Source: Molanna angustata
Lineage: Eukaryota; Arthropoda; Insecta; Trichoptera; Molannidae
Assembly (NCBI GenBank): GCA_963576475.1
Contig: OY754981.1
Location: 21,115,683-21,179,682 of the forward strand
DNA length: 64,000 nucleotides
Direction: 5' to 3'
Part shown: piece after piece, positions 34,168 to 47,574 of the stretch
Numbering within the stretch: position 1 is the first letter of the stretch
Layout of the letters: each line of letters opens with the position of its first letter
Notes under the pieces: generated by a model
What the model saw: the letters and a program-made list of their open reading frames with translations, nothing else
Databases searched by the model: none
Told to the model about the DNA's origin: nothing
Position numbers and translations under genes: made by a program

Positions 34168-36091
34168 GTGAGATTTCCTTCATAACATCACATTATAATA
34201 TTATCTTTCACTAAAATACCTAACTACTTATACATTTAAGTTGATGATAATTTTTATTTTTTACCTTTAACTTAATATTGGTAAGTGCTTTAAAAGTGGA
34301 ATGTAAAAAGTATTATAGTTTTGTGTAGTGTTGGCTGAACTGTTTCTCTGATAATGGAGTACTTTGTTTTTATATAATATATGATATTAATAGAGCTTCT
34401 GCACTACATGCATATAATATAGAGTTTCGCTATATTTTCTACTTAAAATTATTAGTAATTTTATATGAAAGACAAACAAATTTTATATATGTAAAACTTA
34501 ATCATCAATTAGGATTCGAGAGGATTTTTAGTCAAATTCTTTAGAAAAAAATTAAAAACACCCGAGTGACTTTGTCCATTGGATGAATTGTTCTGAATGT
34601 ATCATTCTATTATTCAATGTTCATGATTGCTTTTAGGATCAAACACAAAAAGGATAAAAGCATCATTTTTATGCATTTCATGGATAAGAATAAACTAAAT
34701 TCAATAGAAAATTATTTTTTATATTTTGGACAAAAATCAACTTGTATTTTGATGTACGTCTGTGAAATGGATATTCTAAGATGTACACCAGATTCTTTAA
34801 ACCTAACCTACATAAGTTTGGTAAAAATAGGTTGGTTAGGTTTGTTTGTAGTTATAATTGCGACTGGCTCACTCCAGTCACATAAAAAAATCTAAAATAT
34901 TAAAAAAAAAATTAAATTGGTGTGAATATTAGACAAACCGTCTGTACATGATGTGTCAAAAACAAAATCTGGTGTACAAACTGGGCTATCTCTGTGAAAC
35001 TGATACTTAATGAAATCCACATATGAATAAATTAGTGTTGTTCTTTAACATGACACTTCTGTGTTGAAAGTAACCATTTTCTGTTTTTTCAATACTTGGA
35101 CTTTTTTTCGCCAACCTCATAGTGATATTTATATAAGTGTTTCATTGCTGAAAAACATAAATACCTATACTCTTTTCTTGAACAATAATACTAACAACTT
35201 ACTGTCACTTCAGGTTTATTTTTTGAATCAGGCGAATTAAAATAAATTATTTTGACTAATATAACTTATTGTTGTTATTTTCTTTAGTAAACTATGTAAA
35301 TAATTTAATTTCTGTGATCATTTAATTACTCTAGTGAAACCTCAATGAAAAATAGGTATACAAAATGCATATCTTAAATCAAAACATTTTGAATCAATCC
35401 CAATTTTTTTCCCCAAATTCTTTGAAATTTTTTTTCATCCTCTTAAAATACCTCCAAATTATCTTTTTAACAAAAAATATTTTCTGTTATTAGTTTTACA
35501 TAAACAAAATCGTTGGTTCATTACTTTGTGGAGTATCAATTTTTATTTTTCAACATTGTTTTTATATTTAGATTATAGTCATTGCGTAGATATAGTTTTT
35601 TATTTAGGATATGCTACAATGAGGTTTTACTATTCATGTTTCTGCATATAAATGTCTGCATGATAATGTCATATTGTGTATATTTTCACTTGTGTATGCA
35701 GTATGTTTGACCTTTTTCAGTCTTTGATTAGATTTTTTTAATTGACTACATATAGCCAGTTTATTGACTGTATATGGCCAGTTTACTGACTGCATACATA
35801 GTCAGTTTGATTTATATTTTTGTTTTACTGCTTGAATTGTTTGAATGACAAAAGTTTTTTAGTATATTTATATACTTTTGGTTTGGTTTTGTCTTTATTT
35901 TTTGAATCCATCAACAATTATGCTTTGACAGTACTTATGAAATTCTGCCTTATTAAACACACATATTTTGTTTACAAAAAATATAATAAATCAAGTACAT
36001 GGTAATAAATAATATTAATTAATTAAATGAAATAAAACACAACTTTGTGTACACCACTACAATTACAACTTTTATTCAAATGAATAAAAAT

Positions 36092-36134
36092 TCCTCTACA
36101 CGTTACGAGAACAAAGTTCCCTTCCTCAGGAGGA
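36092..36134 (-). ncRNA. Hammerhead-ribozyme-like motif (left arm of F1 copy 2)
   Basis: Mirror copy of 36,156-36,198, with stem II loop TTTG and the same CTGAGGA and GTAAC core words. Confidence 0.5.
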
Positions 36135-36155
36135 TACAAATCAGTATACTTTGTA

Positions 36156-36198
36156 TCCTCCTGAGGAAGGGAACTTTATTCTCGTAACATGTAGAGGA
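36156..36198 (+). ncRNA. Hammerhead-ribozyme-like motif (right arm of F1 copy 2)
   Basis: Order: TCCTC (stem I), CTGAGGA (core, exact CUGANGA), stem II from AGGGAACTTTATTCTC (GGGAAC pairing with TTCTC region), GTAAC (core, GAAAC with A to T), AT loop, GTA (cleavage triplet of NUH type), GAGGA (exact complement of stem I 5' strand). The layout matches type I hammerheads of Penelope-like elements. The GTAA core is shared by all copies in this window, so the family may be inactive or the fold may differ. Confidence 0.5.
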
Positions 36199-36969
36199 AT
36201 TTTTATTCATTAGAATAAAAGTTATGTATGTAGTGGTGTACACAAAGTTGTGTTTTATTTCATTTAATTAATTTAAAATTGGTACCACAAAGTAAAAAAC
36301 AATCGTTTGTCGATGATGGAATAATATTAACTGTTGATTGATTTAAAATATAGGTACATAGAAAAATAAATATATTTGAGTTTTATGATAATTTTTTTTT
36401 AAACACACTAAGGTAGGATTCCAAAATATAGGAAATGAGGTTTTATTTTATTCAGAATATGTGTCTGCAGCAATCTCTCAATTGCTCTGGGAATTGGATT
36501 TATCATAATAATAAACAGTTATATTATTATTCTGTCAAGTTTGTTATAAAATATAAAATGTATCTTTCACACAAGCATATCAGTTAATTTTTTAAGCATT
36601 TAAAGGGATGACAATCCGAATGAGGAATTTTATTATAACTGAGCGAGATAATTTGTGCATTTTTCTACCATTACCTTGAAGCAAATTGAGAGATAACTGC
36701 CTTGTGAAATAGAAAAAGTGAGCACATGGTTCCAAGAACTGGTGGTGTACAGGTCACACTTCTAGTTCCCTTATAATTTGGTCGTGTGCGCCCGGTGAGC
36801 ACTCTCCCGCTGTATAGAAATCATAGAATATATGATTAATTATATTATAGAATATATCACACATACAGCACTGGGGCACTCTTGATAGCATAGATAATAC
36901 AAGAGAGGGCGGGTGCAAAATTGTATACATCACTGAGTGCATGCGCATTTTCTGTTTTATATTTTGCAG

Positions 36970-37032
36970 GGTCAAGGCATGCAGTTACCCCCTATGTCCC
37001 ATACATTCCATAACCAACAATATTTTAATATG
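36970..37032 (+). CDS. lap: lap small exon (63 nt)
   Basis: After TTTTGCAG the frame codes for GQGMQLPPMSHTFHNQQYFN-M, 21 codons, then a strong GTAAGT donor. It is phase 0 at both ends, so it can be included or skipped without changing the frame. This suggests a cassette exon of the tail. The content (Met/Pro/Gln-rich) fits the C-terminal region of the family but has no named motif. Confidence 0.75.
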
Positions 37033-38920
37033 GTAAGTCAGAGTTATGGTGGATAGTTACAAACAAAAAAACTTAATATGGAATATTGGCTGTTGGAATT
37101 GATTATAATTTCATTATATTCATTATTGTAATGTCTATTTGATTATTATTATCGTTGATTTTATTTGAAGCTTATCATAGTATGTTAATGTGCGTATGCA
37201 TAAATATACTTCATTTGTACGCGATACACGACTCGTTGCGGATATTCTTTTTTCTGTCATTCTTAGCTTATCTACATACATTCTCTTCCATTTCTTCCAA
37301 CAACAAAATAATCACGAAACTCTGACCGAAACTCTCAATATTATGCAACTCATTTAAGTATCCCTATTTTGTTATTACAGTCTTTCGTTTATAATCTTTT
37401 TATGTTTCATAAACAGCTTATTTAAGAGTTAGTGTGTGTATTGTTAGTTTAAAAAAGTATTGTTGATTTATTTTCCTATCTATAGTTTTTGTCTATATAA
37501 TTTTATGTAATTTTTATAAATTCTTATAACACATCAATTTACTATTGCAATCTTACTGTGAGGTCAAAGATACTTTATTGTTATTGATTCATAATCAGGA
37601 CATAATTTTGTGATAACCATTTTTGAGATTGTTGATATTTTCCCCAATTGATTTTTGTATATAGTTTTTTTCAATTCCAATAAATGAAATATAAATAATT
37701 TCTCTGATTAATCAATTGAATACAATATCACATTTTGTTGGTATGTTTTCAAACATGTATGATAATGGTATTTTTTATTTCATTAGTAAAAAGTATCAAG
37801 TATCTTTAAATTATTTGATTTTTATATTTTTATGTAAATAAAATGCACAGGAGTAAAGTATGCACTAGCAATATTAATATTTTTTTGTATTATTAACTGT
37901 AACATTATTATAATAGAACTGTCAAAATTTGAATTTTCTAAAAAAATATAATTTCATATTGTTGTGTGTGGTAATTATTATTGATTATTATTCTCTTCTT
38001 AACTCGTGATGGATTTTTTTTTGATATTTTTTTGCCATTGTGAAAACTACAAAAATTGAATAAATTGTTTTAAATAAAAATCAATAGTAATACAAAAATT
38101 GTGTACTTATATTTTTGATAGGTGCACATCAAAAATATTTTGATCAGATCTAGCTTTGTTATTGATCTAGTTATCTTGAGATCTAGCTTTATTTAAATTA
38201 TGTTATCTTAAAAATAACCATGGTTTTTTTAAGGTTTATTTTATAAAATCAAGTAGTGACAGTTCTTTTGAATGCCTTATAATATTTTCTTTAGATCCCT
38301 TAATGAATCAACACTCTTAATGATTAATCTTAACCCTATTTAAATCAATAAAATATAACCTTTATTAACTTACTGACCTTTATAAGTAATAATTTATGTT
38401 TAGTTTTTGGAAAGGTTTGGTTTGATTTTATCGTTTTCAAATGGAATTTGTACAAATGTAGTTTGATATTGTACTGTGGAAGCCAAAGTGAGATTATTAC
38501 GTGTTTTGATCAAAAGTGTCACAGTCCTATTCTATATTTTAATTTTAAATAAGCAAAATAGGTTGTAATATTGTATTGCTCTTTTCTCCAAAACCAGCTT
38601 AGCGGTAAAGGTTATATTTGATACAGATAACTGCAAGATTATTTTCCGATGCCTATATACCTACCTACTCAGATAGAAACAAGAAAATAATTCGAAAACA
38701 AAAGAAAAGAACAATGGTGCAAACGTAAATATAAAATAATGGCAAACGGTATAGAACAATAGCATAGTGGTTTGGATTAATCATTATTTTGTTGGTCATT
38801 AGAAACATTGCATATATTATTGTATATTCTCCGGCACCTTCACTAATCTCGAGTATCGTTCTTCTGTTATGTTTGGGCGTTGGTTGCTTGTTTGGGTGAC
38901 GGTGACAACGACGACAGCAG
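37033..38920 (+). other. Last lap intron in this window
   Basis: AT-rich, with no repeats of known type and no other gene recognised. Confidence 0.6.
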
Positions 38921-39049
38921 GCGCCAGGTGTCGGGGCGATGGGAGCACCAGGAGCAGGGGGAGTGGGGGCACCACCCTCGCGGCCCCCCCCGCCCGCAGC
39001 AGCCCTTCCTCCACAAGCCCTTCAGCTGGATCCCTTTGGGGCGCTATAA
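38921..39049 (+). CDS. lap: lap last coding exon ending in DPFGAL
   Basis: The exon codes for a Gly/Ala/Pro-rich stretch (starting APGVGAMGAPGAG) and ends PPQALQLDPFGAL with a TAA stop at 39,047-39,049. DPF is the classic AP-2 alpha-ear ligand, and I recall a DPFGAL end in insect LAP. It is phase 0 at entry. The acceptor is a CAGCAG tandem (38,915-38,920), so an extra Gln could be included by splicing at 38,918. The exon is very GC-rich compared with the AT-rich flanks. Confidence 0.9.
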   Translation, partial: APGVGAMGAPGAGGVGAPPSRPPPPAAALPPQALQLDPFGAL

Positions 39050-40675
39050 GCACATCCCAACCCTCGTCTCGTAGTGTGTTTCTTTTATGCCAACTCTAGC
39101 CCGGGATATGCAATCTGAGGTCTTGCACACCCATCTGTTTCTTAATGTACGTGACTATGATCAGGTTACATTTTCAACTTACAATGAGTTTTTATGTAGT
39201 TTTTTTTACATTTAGCTAAGGCTAAAAGCTAAGCTTTTAAATTTAGCTTTTAAAATTTTGGATGCATTAATGTTGCATTGAAAGAAGAGTAGCAGAGTGA
39301 GTGACACATTGATGTAGATTAGCATGAAATAGAGTGATTCAATTAGGCGTGTTAATGCCAGTAACGACTGATGTGAATAGGAATGCTTATTTTAAGATAT
39401 TGTTTCATTTATATAGATTTTAAAAATCATAGCCCTTGAATATTTCATATAATCTTTTTTGTAAAAGAGTTGCACAAAAGTTGTAGTTGAATTTGGATTG
39501 CAGTTATCATCTAGTGGCTAAGTTTTTTATAATATATTTAGTAAGAAACTTTTGAAAATCGTTTATTTCTTGTTTAATTATTAAGTTAATGTAGATGGGC
39601 GGACAATTTTACTTCAAAACTTAGTTATTTGTAGTTGTGTGTTTATTTTATTTAGGTGTAAATAAAAACATAATTTCTTACATCTAGTATAAAATAAAAA
39701 AAATGAAAAATAATAATTTTGCACTGTAGATATGGGTTTGTTTTCTTTATCGATTCAATTTATGAAGTAATACGCCTAAAGTACCTACTTTGTTATTAAG
39801 CTATCGTCATTCTAGCCGCTGTATAAAATGTTTATGGTCAGTTAAAAGTTTTCTTAAAATGATGATTTAACAATTTGATTTTCACTTTTCAATTTTTTTT
39901 TATATATATGTAGTAATTAATGTATTTATATAACCAATGTACTGTGGAATAATGGGTTAATGGTTTGGTTGCACCTAAAGTAGTTTCTTCTGAAGAATTG
40001 AGATAAATTTGTTTGTAACACACTTAACATAACAAAATTTGTATAAAATATATAATATCAATATGGCTCAGATTAGGTTCTGTAAGTCATATTATTGATG
40101 TTATTGAATTGAAATGAACAATATTTAAAGAATTTGAGAAACATGTCATTTGGGTAGTAAAATCGTAATTAGTATTTAACGGAATTTTTGTATCTTCATG
40201 TATAAATATAATTAATTGTAATATATTTTTGATTTCAATTTGATTATGTCAATAATAATATTCCTGTATTATTTATATTTTTTATACATTCCTTGAATAG
40301 AGAAGTTTCATATTACTTTTAATAAACACTAATACCTTGCATAGTGAAAAATATTTGTAATTGGTATTTTTTCCGTTCAGTAATATAACAAGTTTCGTAT
40401 AAGGTTTTATTCAAATTTATGTATGTTTCGACGTAGCATAACATGTTTTTTTTGCATTTTTTTTAATATATCATCTTTAAATAAAAATATCACATGTGCA
40501 TAGTGTGCATTTATTGAAATATTTTTCAATTAAATATAATAGTTGCTTTTTTGTTTGTATATTTTTTTATTTTGTTAAGTTTGAAACTGGATTATGTGAG
40601 ATATTATAGTAATTTAATTCAAAGTATAATACATTTTTTAATGCATCTCAAAAAGTATTTGATTAGACCAGACAG

Positions 40676-40830
40676 CCCCCCTAGACAATGTGTCATTTAG
40701 CTCAAGAAAAAAAACAAGAAAAGATAACACAATGTATGGAAGTGACAGTTGTCACGTGACTGGCAACTGTCACATCCATACATTGAGTTATCTTTTCTTT
40801 TCTTGAGCTTAATGACACGTTGTCTAGTGG
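40676..40830. repeat. Foldback MITE, family F2, copy 2
   Basis: CCCCCTAGACAATGTGTCAT and the right end ATGACACGTTGTCTAG are inverted, and the centre GTTGTCACGTGACTGGCAAC is the same as in the copy at 3.4 kb. It lies in the lap 3' region. Confidence 0.8.
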
Positions 40831-41439
40831 TGCTGTATAGAACAAGACAGTATAGTAAAGATATCTCTCCTGCTACCTGATTCTCTTTCATATAACAAGT
40901 TTTAAAAAAATATACATAATTATATTTAATATACTTGGAGCAACGTATGGTGTTGTTTTGACGTTTTGGACTTTCGTGATGTCCCTTAATTATTGACAGC
41001 TAAGCACAAGGGAATAGATGCTGTACTTTATTAAGTAGGTGTACACAATGAAGTTCAGCATTTGTTCCCCCACAATTATCTTTCAGTAATTACGGAACTT
41101 CATGAGAGTCTAAACTTCAAAAACGCCATCATACGTTGCCCCGAGTATAGCTCACATGAGTGATACTGCAGGTTTCTGTTCTATTTTTTAAATACAATAA
41201 ACAAAAATGAAAGTATGTTATTCTTTTCGTTTAATCTTGTGATAAAGAAAGAAAATAAGGCTGCTGGTAATATTTATTTATTGGGAATAAGTAAGTAAGT
41301 ACCTACATTAAAAAATGGCAAATCAATTATTGTCAAAAAATAATGTGATGTATCTAGATAAAAATAAGTTTTCGTTTTCTAGAATTGGTATTCAAAAATT
41401 TGCACAATTTCATTTATATTTTATTGTTTCTTTTTTCAG

Positions 41440-41457
41440 GATATCAAGTGGAACTAA
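41440..41457 (+). other. Possible alternative last exon of lap (DIKWN-stop)
   Basis: A strong acceptor (TTTTATTGTTTCTTTTTTCAG) is followed in phase 0 by GAT ATC AAG TGG AAC TAA, then an AATAAA about 35 bp later (41,491). It would be frame-compatible with the exon ending at 37,032 and would replace the DPFGAL tail. There is no homology support. Confidence 0.2.
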
Positions 41458-44093
41458 TAATTTACTAGTTTGTATATAAATATATATATATAATAAAGAA
41501 GTCTACGTTATTTCATCCGAGAAAAAAAAATGGGTTGAAATATTCATGATGTTTTTTTGTCGTCTGACTTTATTAGTTTCATCTCAAGTTATTTCGTTGG
41601 AAGCAGTCTTCATAATATCTTGATACAAATCTTTGTTTTGAAACAGTGGGGCAGTGTGCTTACATATTGTTATGTTTATGTTAATGCAATGGTGATAACA
41701 AAATGTATATTTTTGTGCTTTATTTATAAGTTTATATTGACTTTTTATTGTTACATACCTGATAGAGATGAATATTATTATCAATACAAAAATAAATTTA
41801 TTTTATTTGATGTTTATATTTTTTTCTCTGAAGTATTAAATTACTCTCGCCAGTTAATAATATAACATACCTTTACTGAAAAGTAAATGCATACCAAAAC
41901 TTGAATTAAAATGAGTTATTTTGGATCGATTATAGCAAAAACATGAAAATCTGGATTCAAAAATTGAATATTTCATTTTAAGTTTTGAATAATGTAAGTA
42001 TTAAGAAATATCTACAGAAATTAATGAAAATAATTGATTAAATACATAAATCGATGATTTTGCAGTATTTTTTATTGTATTGTTTTTCTGTTTATATTTG
42101 TATTGCATGTACATTCCACCGATTTTGAACGTTATAGTTTTCTTGTTTTTGTTATTGACCGGTCCACATTTTTTGTCACTGCGGATATTATGTTGAACGC
42201 TTGTAACATATTGTAATAAATTCATGCGTGTTTATTCCAGATATTCCATAAGTTTTGCATGATTTTTGAAATCATATCTAATTAATTGAGATTAGACTTA
42301 AGTGTTAATAAATAACTTGCAGATTAGTGTGAGCAAAATTAGCCTAGTGTTATTGATATTTTTTTACTTTTAAAGAATATTTCATTATTTATTTTACCTC
42401 CTGTGTTTAGATGTGAAGGAACGAGAATATATTTTATGTATCCAGTAAATATATTATAGGTGTTATGAGAAAGGATTCAACTAATTAGTTGTCATAGGGA
42501 GAATTCATTCATTTTCTTCAGTCAGAGTTGTTACATTATGAGATTTATGGAAGTTTAAGATTTGGGCTGTGATGAAGATATTTTTCATTTCTCAGTACTT
42601 ATTTTTCTTATTTAACTTCAACTATGGATTTTTTTCTATTCATTTTGTCATACATGGTACATCCATGTTGCATATTTGTATATTTAATACGAAAATTTGT
42701 TTTGAAATACATTTATTACATTATTATTCATTTTATTTTTTAGAGAACCTGGAAAAATATTATATTCTTTTTTTGGAAATGCTACATGATTTCTTTTCCA
42801 TAATTTGTTTTTTATGCACGATTTTTTTCTAATTTTTGATGATGAAATGTGCATAGTTGAAGTATAATAATATCACAAAATGTATTTGTATGGAACTTTT
42901 GAAATCTGGGTTTCGAAATATATCTCATAATCACATACAAATTATTATAATAATATACATACAGCCATTTTCTTTTTTATTTTTGATTTTCGGCTGCAAA
43001 GTGTATGTTAAGTATTTAGTAAAATCTATGACTAATCCTTCCAATAATTGTCATCAATTTCTTACATATAATTATAATAGTAAAATCTACTATCTATCTA
43101 TCTAATAATATAATGAATTCAATTTATCAGTCAAAATTGTGGTATTGATTCTATTTCTATAGGAATTTCTATAAAGATTTTCTTGTTTATTATAACGGAG
43201 CTGCATAATGGTGTTGTCATTTAGATATCCAATATTGTTAAAAAAAAGGATATTTTGGTGCATTCATAATGAGATTCTTTTATTTTTAAATCATCTAATT
43301 ACATTTTCCTCATAAATCGATTCTATTTAAATCTAATGTTAACCTTTTATATACATATTTATTGTCAAGACATTTTGATTCATTGAGTAAAAATAGTTAA
43401 AAACAATAAATAATTTGAATATCAAAATGCTTATGAATATGTGTAATATGAAATGAATGATATAGTATAACGAAAGCATGTTTATAAAAAAAAATCTGCT
43501 TCCTTTAAAAATATGGTGTGTAAGAAAAAATATAGAAGTATATAGAGATTGATGTTTGTCTTATAGAGAAATATAATAAAATATATTCTATCGTTGTATG
43601 TAGTTAAAAATAAAAATGTTTTCAATAATTTATTTATGGTTATTCAAAAACATATTTAATAAATAGTTTCTTCAAATTGATACAATGTAATAGTTTTCTT
43701 GAGTTGAGTGCGGCTATCAACGAATAGTGTGATACTTTTTGTGCAATTTTCAACTCATTTCATGATTTGCATAAGAATTAGTACTACATTGAAATGAAAA
43801 TCATATAATTTAACAAGTTAAATATTTAGATTTAACGATCTATTGTCATTGATAATGTACAAATATTAAATAGTTTTAATTTATAATATTGTATTGTACA
43901 TACAATTAGCCATCGCTGTGAATAAAAAATGATTTACATAAAATGAAACACTCAGGGCACTCAATAATATCATCACTCGATAATTTTATTTGACACAAAA
44001 TCACTCATTCACTGTTGAGAAATGTACATTGTTAAATGCACTACTTTGTTAAATTACGTTTAAAATTCATTTAACATGGTTTTATCTACAATT

Positions 44094-44246
<153 letters not shown>

Positions 44247-45594
44247 TTAGATTCATATAATTTAAAGCAGATATCTTTTATTTGGACTTATTAAATATTT
44301 GTTATTTTGACTACATTCATTATCAATTAATTGTCAATGATGATATTATTAAAGTATTTTTGATGAAACACATAGGATTGTATTTGTAAGAAAACAATAT
44401 ATTTTAGTATGTGTATATCAAGTTGTTTGTTTCGATATGAATGTGTTTGTATTGTAACAAACGGTTCAAATAGTACACCTCTAAAGTCGCAGATAATATA
44501 TTCCGTATTATGTAGCTTTGAGTATTTAAAGTGCAATGAATTGATAAATTCCATCAGTAATAATAGAGATATTTGGATAATGCTTAGTTTACACATAATA
44601 TAAATTTTTAAATATTATATATTTTAAATTAAGGATTTGTATTTTATTAAGTTCTTTGACAGGTATCCTATTGATTAAATATTTGTATATTAAGATTTTA
44701 AGTTAATTTATCCGACTGCATATTTGGATTCTTATTTTTGAGTATTGTATTATACAATTAAATAAATGTAGCGAATTATAAATATTTAGCACTGTTTCTT
44801 AGATTAGTAATGATATGGATGGTATCTCAAGGGAGGAGAGCTTCGTACACTGCATATATATCGTAATAACATACCTAATGTAACATAAAGATATTATCAA
44901 AAAGTTAATGTGTTATCAAATGATAAAGAAAATTTATTTAACAAAGTAATCGCTGTTATAAAAATGTATGTAAAACTAACTAATGTTACACAATGACAAT
45001 ATGTTGTAAGTAGCAATAGTGAGAATCTATTTATGTATATGAGTATGTACTGAAATGCTTGATCAATATATAATATATATGTATATTATATACAAATGTT
45101 TAGGGAACAATATTAGATATTTGCCATGCCAATATACCTATTGTTGTCCTCGTTCTCTATACAAATATAATATTGTGCTAATTTCAAACCCACATGTGTA
45201 ACATTTACTTATGATCAACATCAATAAATGTAGTCAGATGTCAACATTCTTTTATTTTTTTTAATCCCCCTATCCTTATTATTGAAGCTGCAAACATATC
45301 TTCTTAAATTCCAAGCTGACATTCAAGAACCACATAATTTCCCAGTTCCTAACCTTTTCATTCTCGTGTTTAATTTGTGTCCAAATTTTTGTTTTCAAAT
45401 CTTATGCTCTATGACTCTTAACTCACTGTGTAATTTCCAACCGCAACATAACATATTGTAAAATAGAAACTGCACCTACCGCACACTGCAAAATGATAGT
45501 GTATTGTTGGTAGGAAATATATACCCACACCATACACATTAAACCTATAACTTTAATGCATAAAAAAAATAAAAATATATATGATACACTTCCT

Positions 45595-45785
45595 TGCATC
45601 CTGCACAAGTGCTGTTTATTGCCGTATGGCCATTTCTTCCAACTAACCAGTGTTTCCAGCCCAGAGAAGCAATATCGGCATGAGAAATTAATTTAAATAA
45701 ATTTCTCCTCTGCTGGGGATCGAACGCAGGATGCCCTCACAGAATCCAAACAGCTTACCAACTGTGCCATGGCAGTCGGCATAGA
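45595..45785 (-). repeat. SINE family B, fullest copy
   Basis: On the minus strand: GCCATGGCACAGTTGGTAAG (A box) and CTGCGTTCGATCCCCAGCAG (B box), then AAATTTATTTAAATTAATTT, GGGCTGGAAACACTGGTTAG, and a tail GCAGGATGCAAGGAAGTGTA. The head is tRNA-like. Fragments are at 14.9, 30.05, 31.3 and 63.3 kb. Confidence 0.8.
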
Positions 45786-45837
45786 ATTATTTGGTCTTAA
45801 CTCAATGGATCCTTAAACAATCAAACTAAGAGATAGG

Positions 45838-45965
45838 TTGGTTGCATAGGATTCGAGATTCCAGATGCAGCGTCACTCGTTAGGTTGGTGCAAGATTGTG
45901 ATGAGTGTGATGCCAACCTCTGTTAGGAGTACTAAAGAAGAAGATTGTATAGGCCACATCCACCA
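45838..45965 (+). repeat. SINE family C, copy 2
   Basis: GAGATTCCAGATGCAGCGTC, GTTAGGTTGGTGCAAGATTG and GCCAACCTCTGTTAGGAGTA, with an AAGAAGAAGAT end. Confidence 0.7.
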
Positions 45966-46289
45966 GATTAAAATAGTGTCATTGTTCCAGGCTTAACGAA
46001 ACCTGGGGCCAAAGTTCCGCTGATATGGTGAAAAGGCAGATAATTTTAAGGGAAAGGGGCGCCCTATGTTTTTAGTGTGCCAGGCACCTAAAACTTCAGA
46101 TCTGGCCTTGATTGGTTAATATAATGGCAACATATTTGTCATCATGTGCAACTTTCATGAAAAACTCCAGAATAAAACTAGGTACTTAGAAATAATACTT
46201 AAAGAATATGGTTTTTTGGCCACGTTCAAAATAGCTTTAGCACAAGTATATATGCTGTAGAGGTGGGGGCGGGACCCTGCCCGCAAAGT

Positions 46290-46475
46290 TTTAATTTTTT
46301 TTTTTAAGATTATGTCCTTGTTAAACAAGTTCATGTATACCTATCTTCCTTCATTCCCTAAATTAAGCATAAATGCTTGTGCTATAGTTGAACGAAATCG
46401 GTCGAGGCAGGATTCGAAGTCGCGACCACTGAATTACTAGACCAGCGCGCTTACCGCTCTGCCATAGACACATAT
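46290..46475 (-). repeat. SINE family A, copy 4
   Basis: The minus strand has TATGGCAGAGCGGTAAGCGC (A box), GACTTCGAATCCTGCC (B box), and the body CGACCGATTTCGTTCAACTA ... TTTAGGGAATGAAGGAAG ... AACAAGGACATAAT. Confidence 0.8.
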
Positions 46476-46499
46476 AAATATATATATATTCCTATATTT

Positions 46500-47010
46500 A
46501 TATTCGTACTTTAAGGACCTAGGTCTTCCTAGGGGTAAAATAAAAGAACTTCTGGATAGGGTGGTAAAAGCAACATTGCCCACATCCTATTGGGTTTAAA
46601 TGCGCAGGGGAGTGGAGTATCAGTCGGAGTTTGGTGGGTTAGTCGTGAGCATGACTCGAGTCATAAAGAGGCACTTTAATCTCGCATACATGGTCGCAAG
46701 CCCATGTGGCTAACCTATTTTGACTGGTACTCTGGTCGCATGTGCTCTTGGGCCTGGATTCGTGAATCCAGTGAAACCATGATTGCCTTTCTCTTTTGTA
46801 TTTTGAAAAATAATATATTTTTATCATCATTATTAATATGACAAAATGGATATATGAAACTATAGACTTCTGCCTGGTTATTAAATGCAGTGTGATTCCC
46901 TCTCTGCCTTCCTTGTTAGAGAAATAGTGCGATACTATGTATAAAATTAATTATAAAATCGCATAATTATGAATGTCTACATACACAAAAATATATAACT
47001 GGTTTTTGTC
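46500..47010. other. No gene seen
   Basis: Somewhat GC-richer sequence at 46,510-46,790 of unknown origin. No domain is recognised in either strand. Confidence 0.4.
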
Positions 47011-47019
47011 CATGTGAAA

Positions 47020-47574
47020 ATATACTTCAAGTAGAATCTGAAATTTATCTAGGTATGGAAATTGACAAACACTTTAATTAGCAACCACATATTCTATCAC
47101 TTTGTAATAAACTTAGAAATGTATTAGCTAAACTATATGTTTTAAGAAATATTTTTCCGTATACAGTATTTAGGCTAATTTATACATCACTTGCTGAATA
47201 TTTAATTCTATATGGCATAGAGGTATGGGGTAAATCATTTAAAATGTATGTAGAAAAAGTTAAATCATTACAAGCTTGTTAAAACTAATACCCAAATCAG
47301 ATACTCCCAGTTAACAAATTATACACTTATCGAGTCATATTAAATCATTATCTTCTCTAATGAATATAAATTGCCTGTAAAAAATATATATAATTCCAGA
47401 CAAGTTGCGCAAAATAAATTTATAATTCCCAGATGGACAAACTATTATGGCGAAAGGACACTGAAAGTAAGCATACCGAAAATGTTTAACACCCTTCCAA
47501 GTGGTATGGATAAACTTTATAAAATATCCTCAGTTAAAACTGTATTTAAAAAAATTATTGTAGAAAGTAATTAA
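47020..47574 (+). pseudogene. LINE reverse transcriptase C-terminal remnant (Jockey-like)
   Basis: Frames on the plus strand give ESEIYLGMEIDKH, then LCNKLRNVLAKLYVLRNIFP, LIYTSLAEYLILYGIEVWG and, after stops and shifts, NKFIIPRWTNYYGERTLKVS and FNTLPSGM. YLG...D.H...H...L..KL......Y.....YGI..WG is the usual thumb/connection part of non-LTR reverse transcriptases, and the last piece is the C-terminal P..R...G.R...V..P..FN.LP motif. It has several stops, so it is dead. Confidence 0.75.

Larger units (their letters stand above)
36015..36330. repeat. Foldback element, family F1, copy 2 (nearly intact)
   Basis: The two arms, AAATGAAATAAAACACAACT (left) and its complement AGTTGTGTTTTATTTCATTT (right, ending near 36,268), pair almost fully. 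The inner hairpin is AGGATACAAA...TTTGTATCCT. The right-side extension (CCACAAAGTAAAAAACAATC ... GATGATGGAATAAT) is shared with copy 1. Both arms carry the hammerhead-like motif. Confidence 0.85.
34168..36969 (+). other. lap intron
   Basis: AT-rich, with no supported gene. A repeated TTGACTG[TC]ATAT/ACATAG...CAGTTT motif appears three times at 35,740-35,810. Foldback F1 copy 2 (36,015-36,330) is its main feature. Confidence 0.55.
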
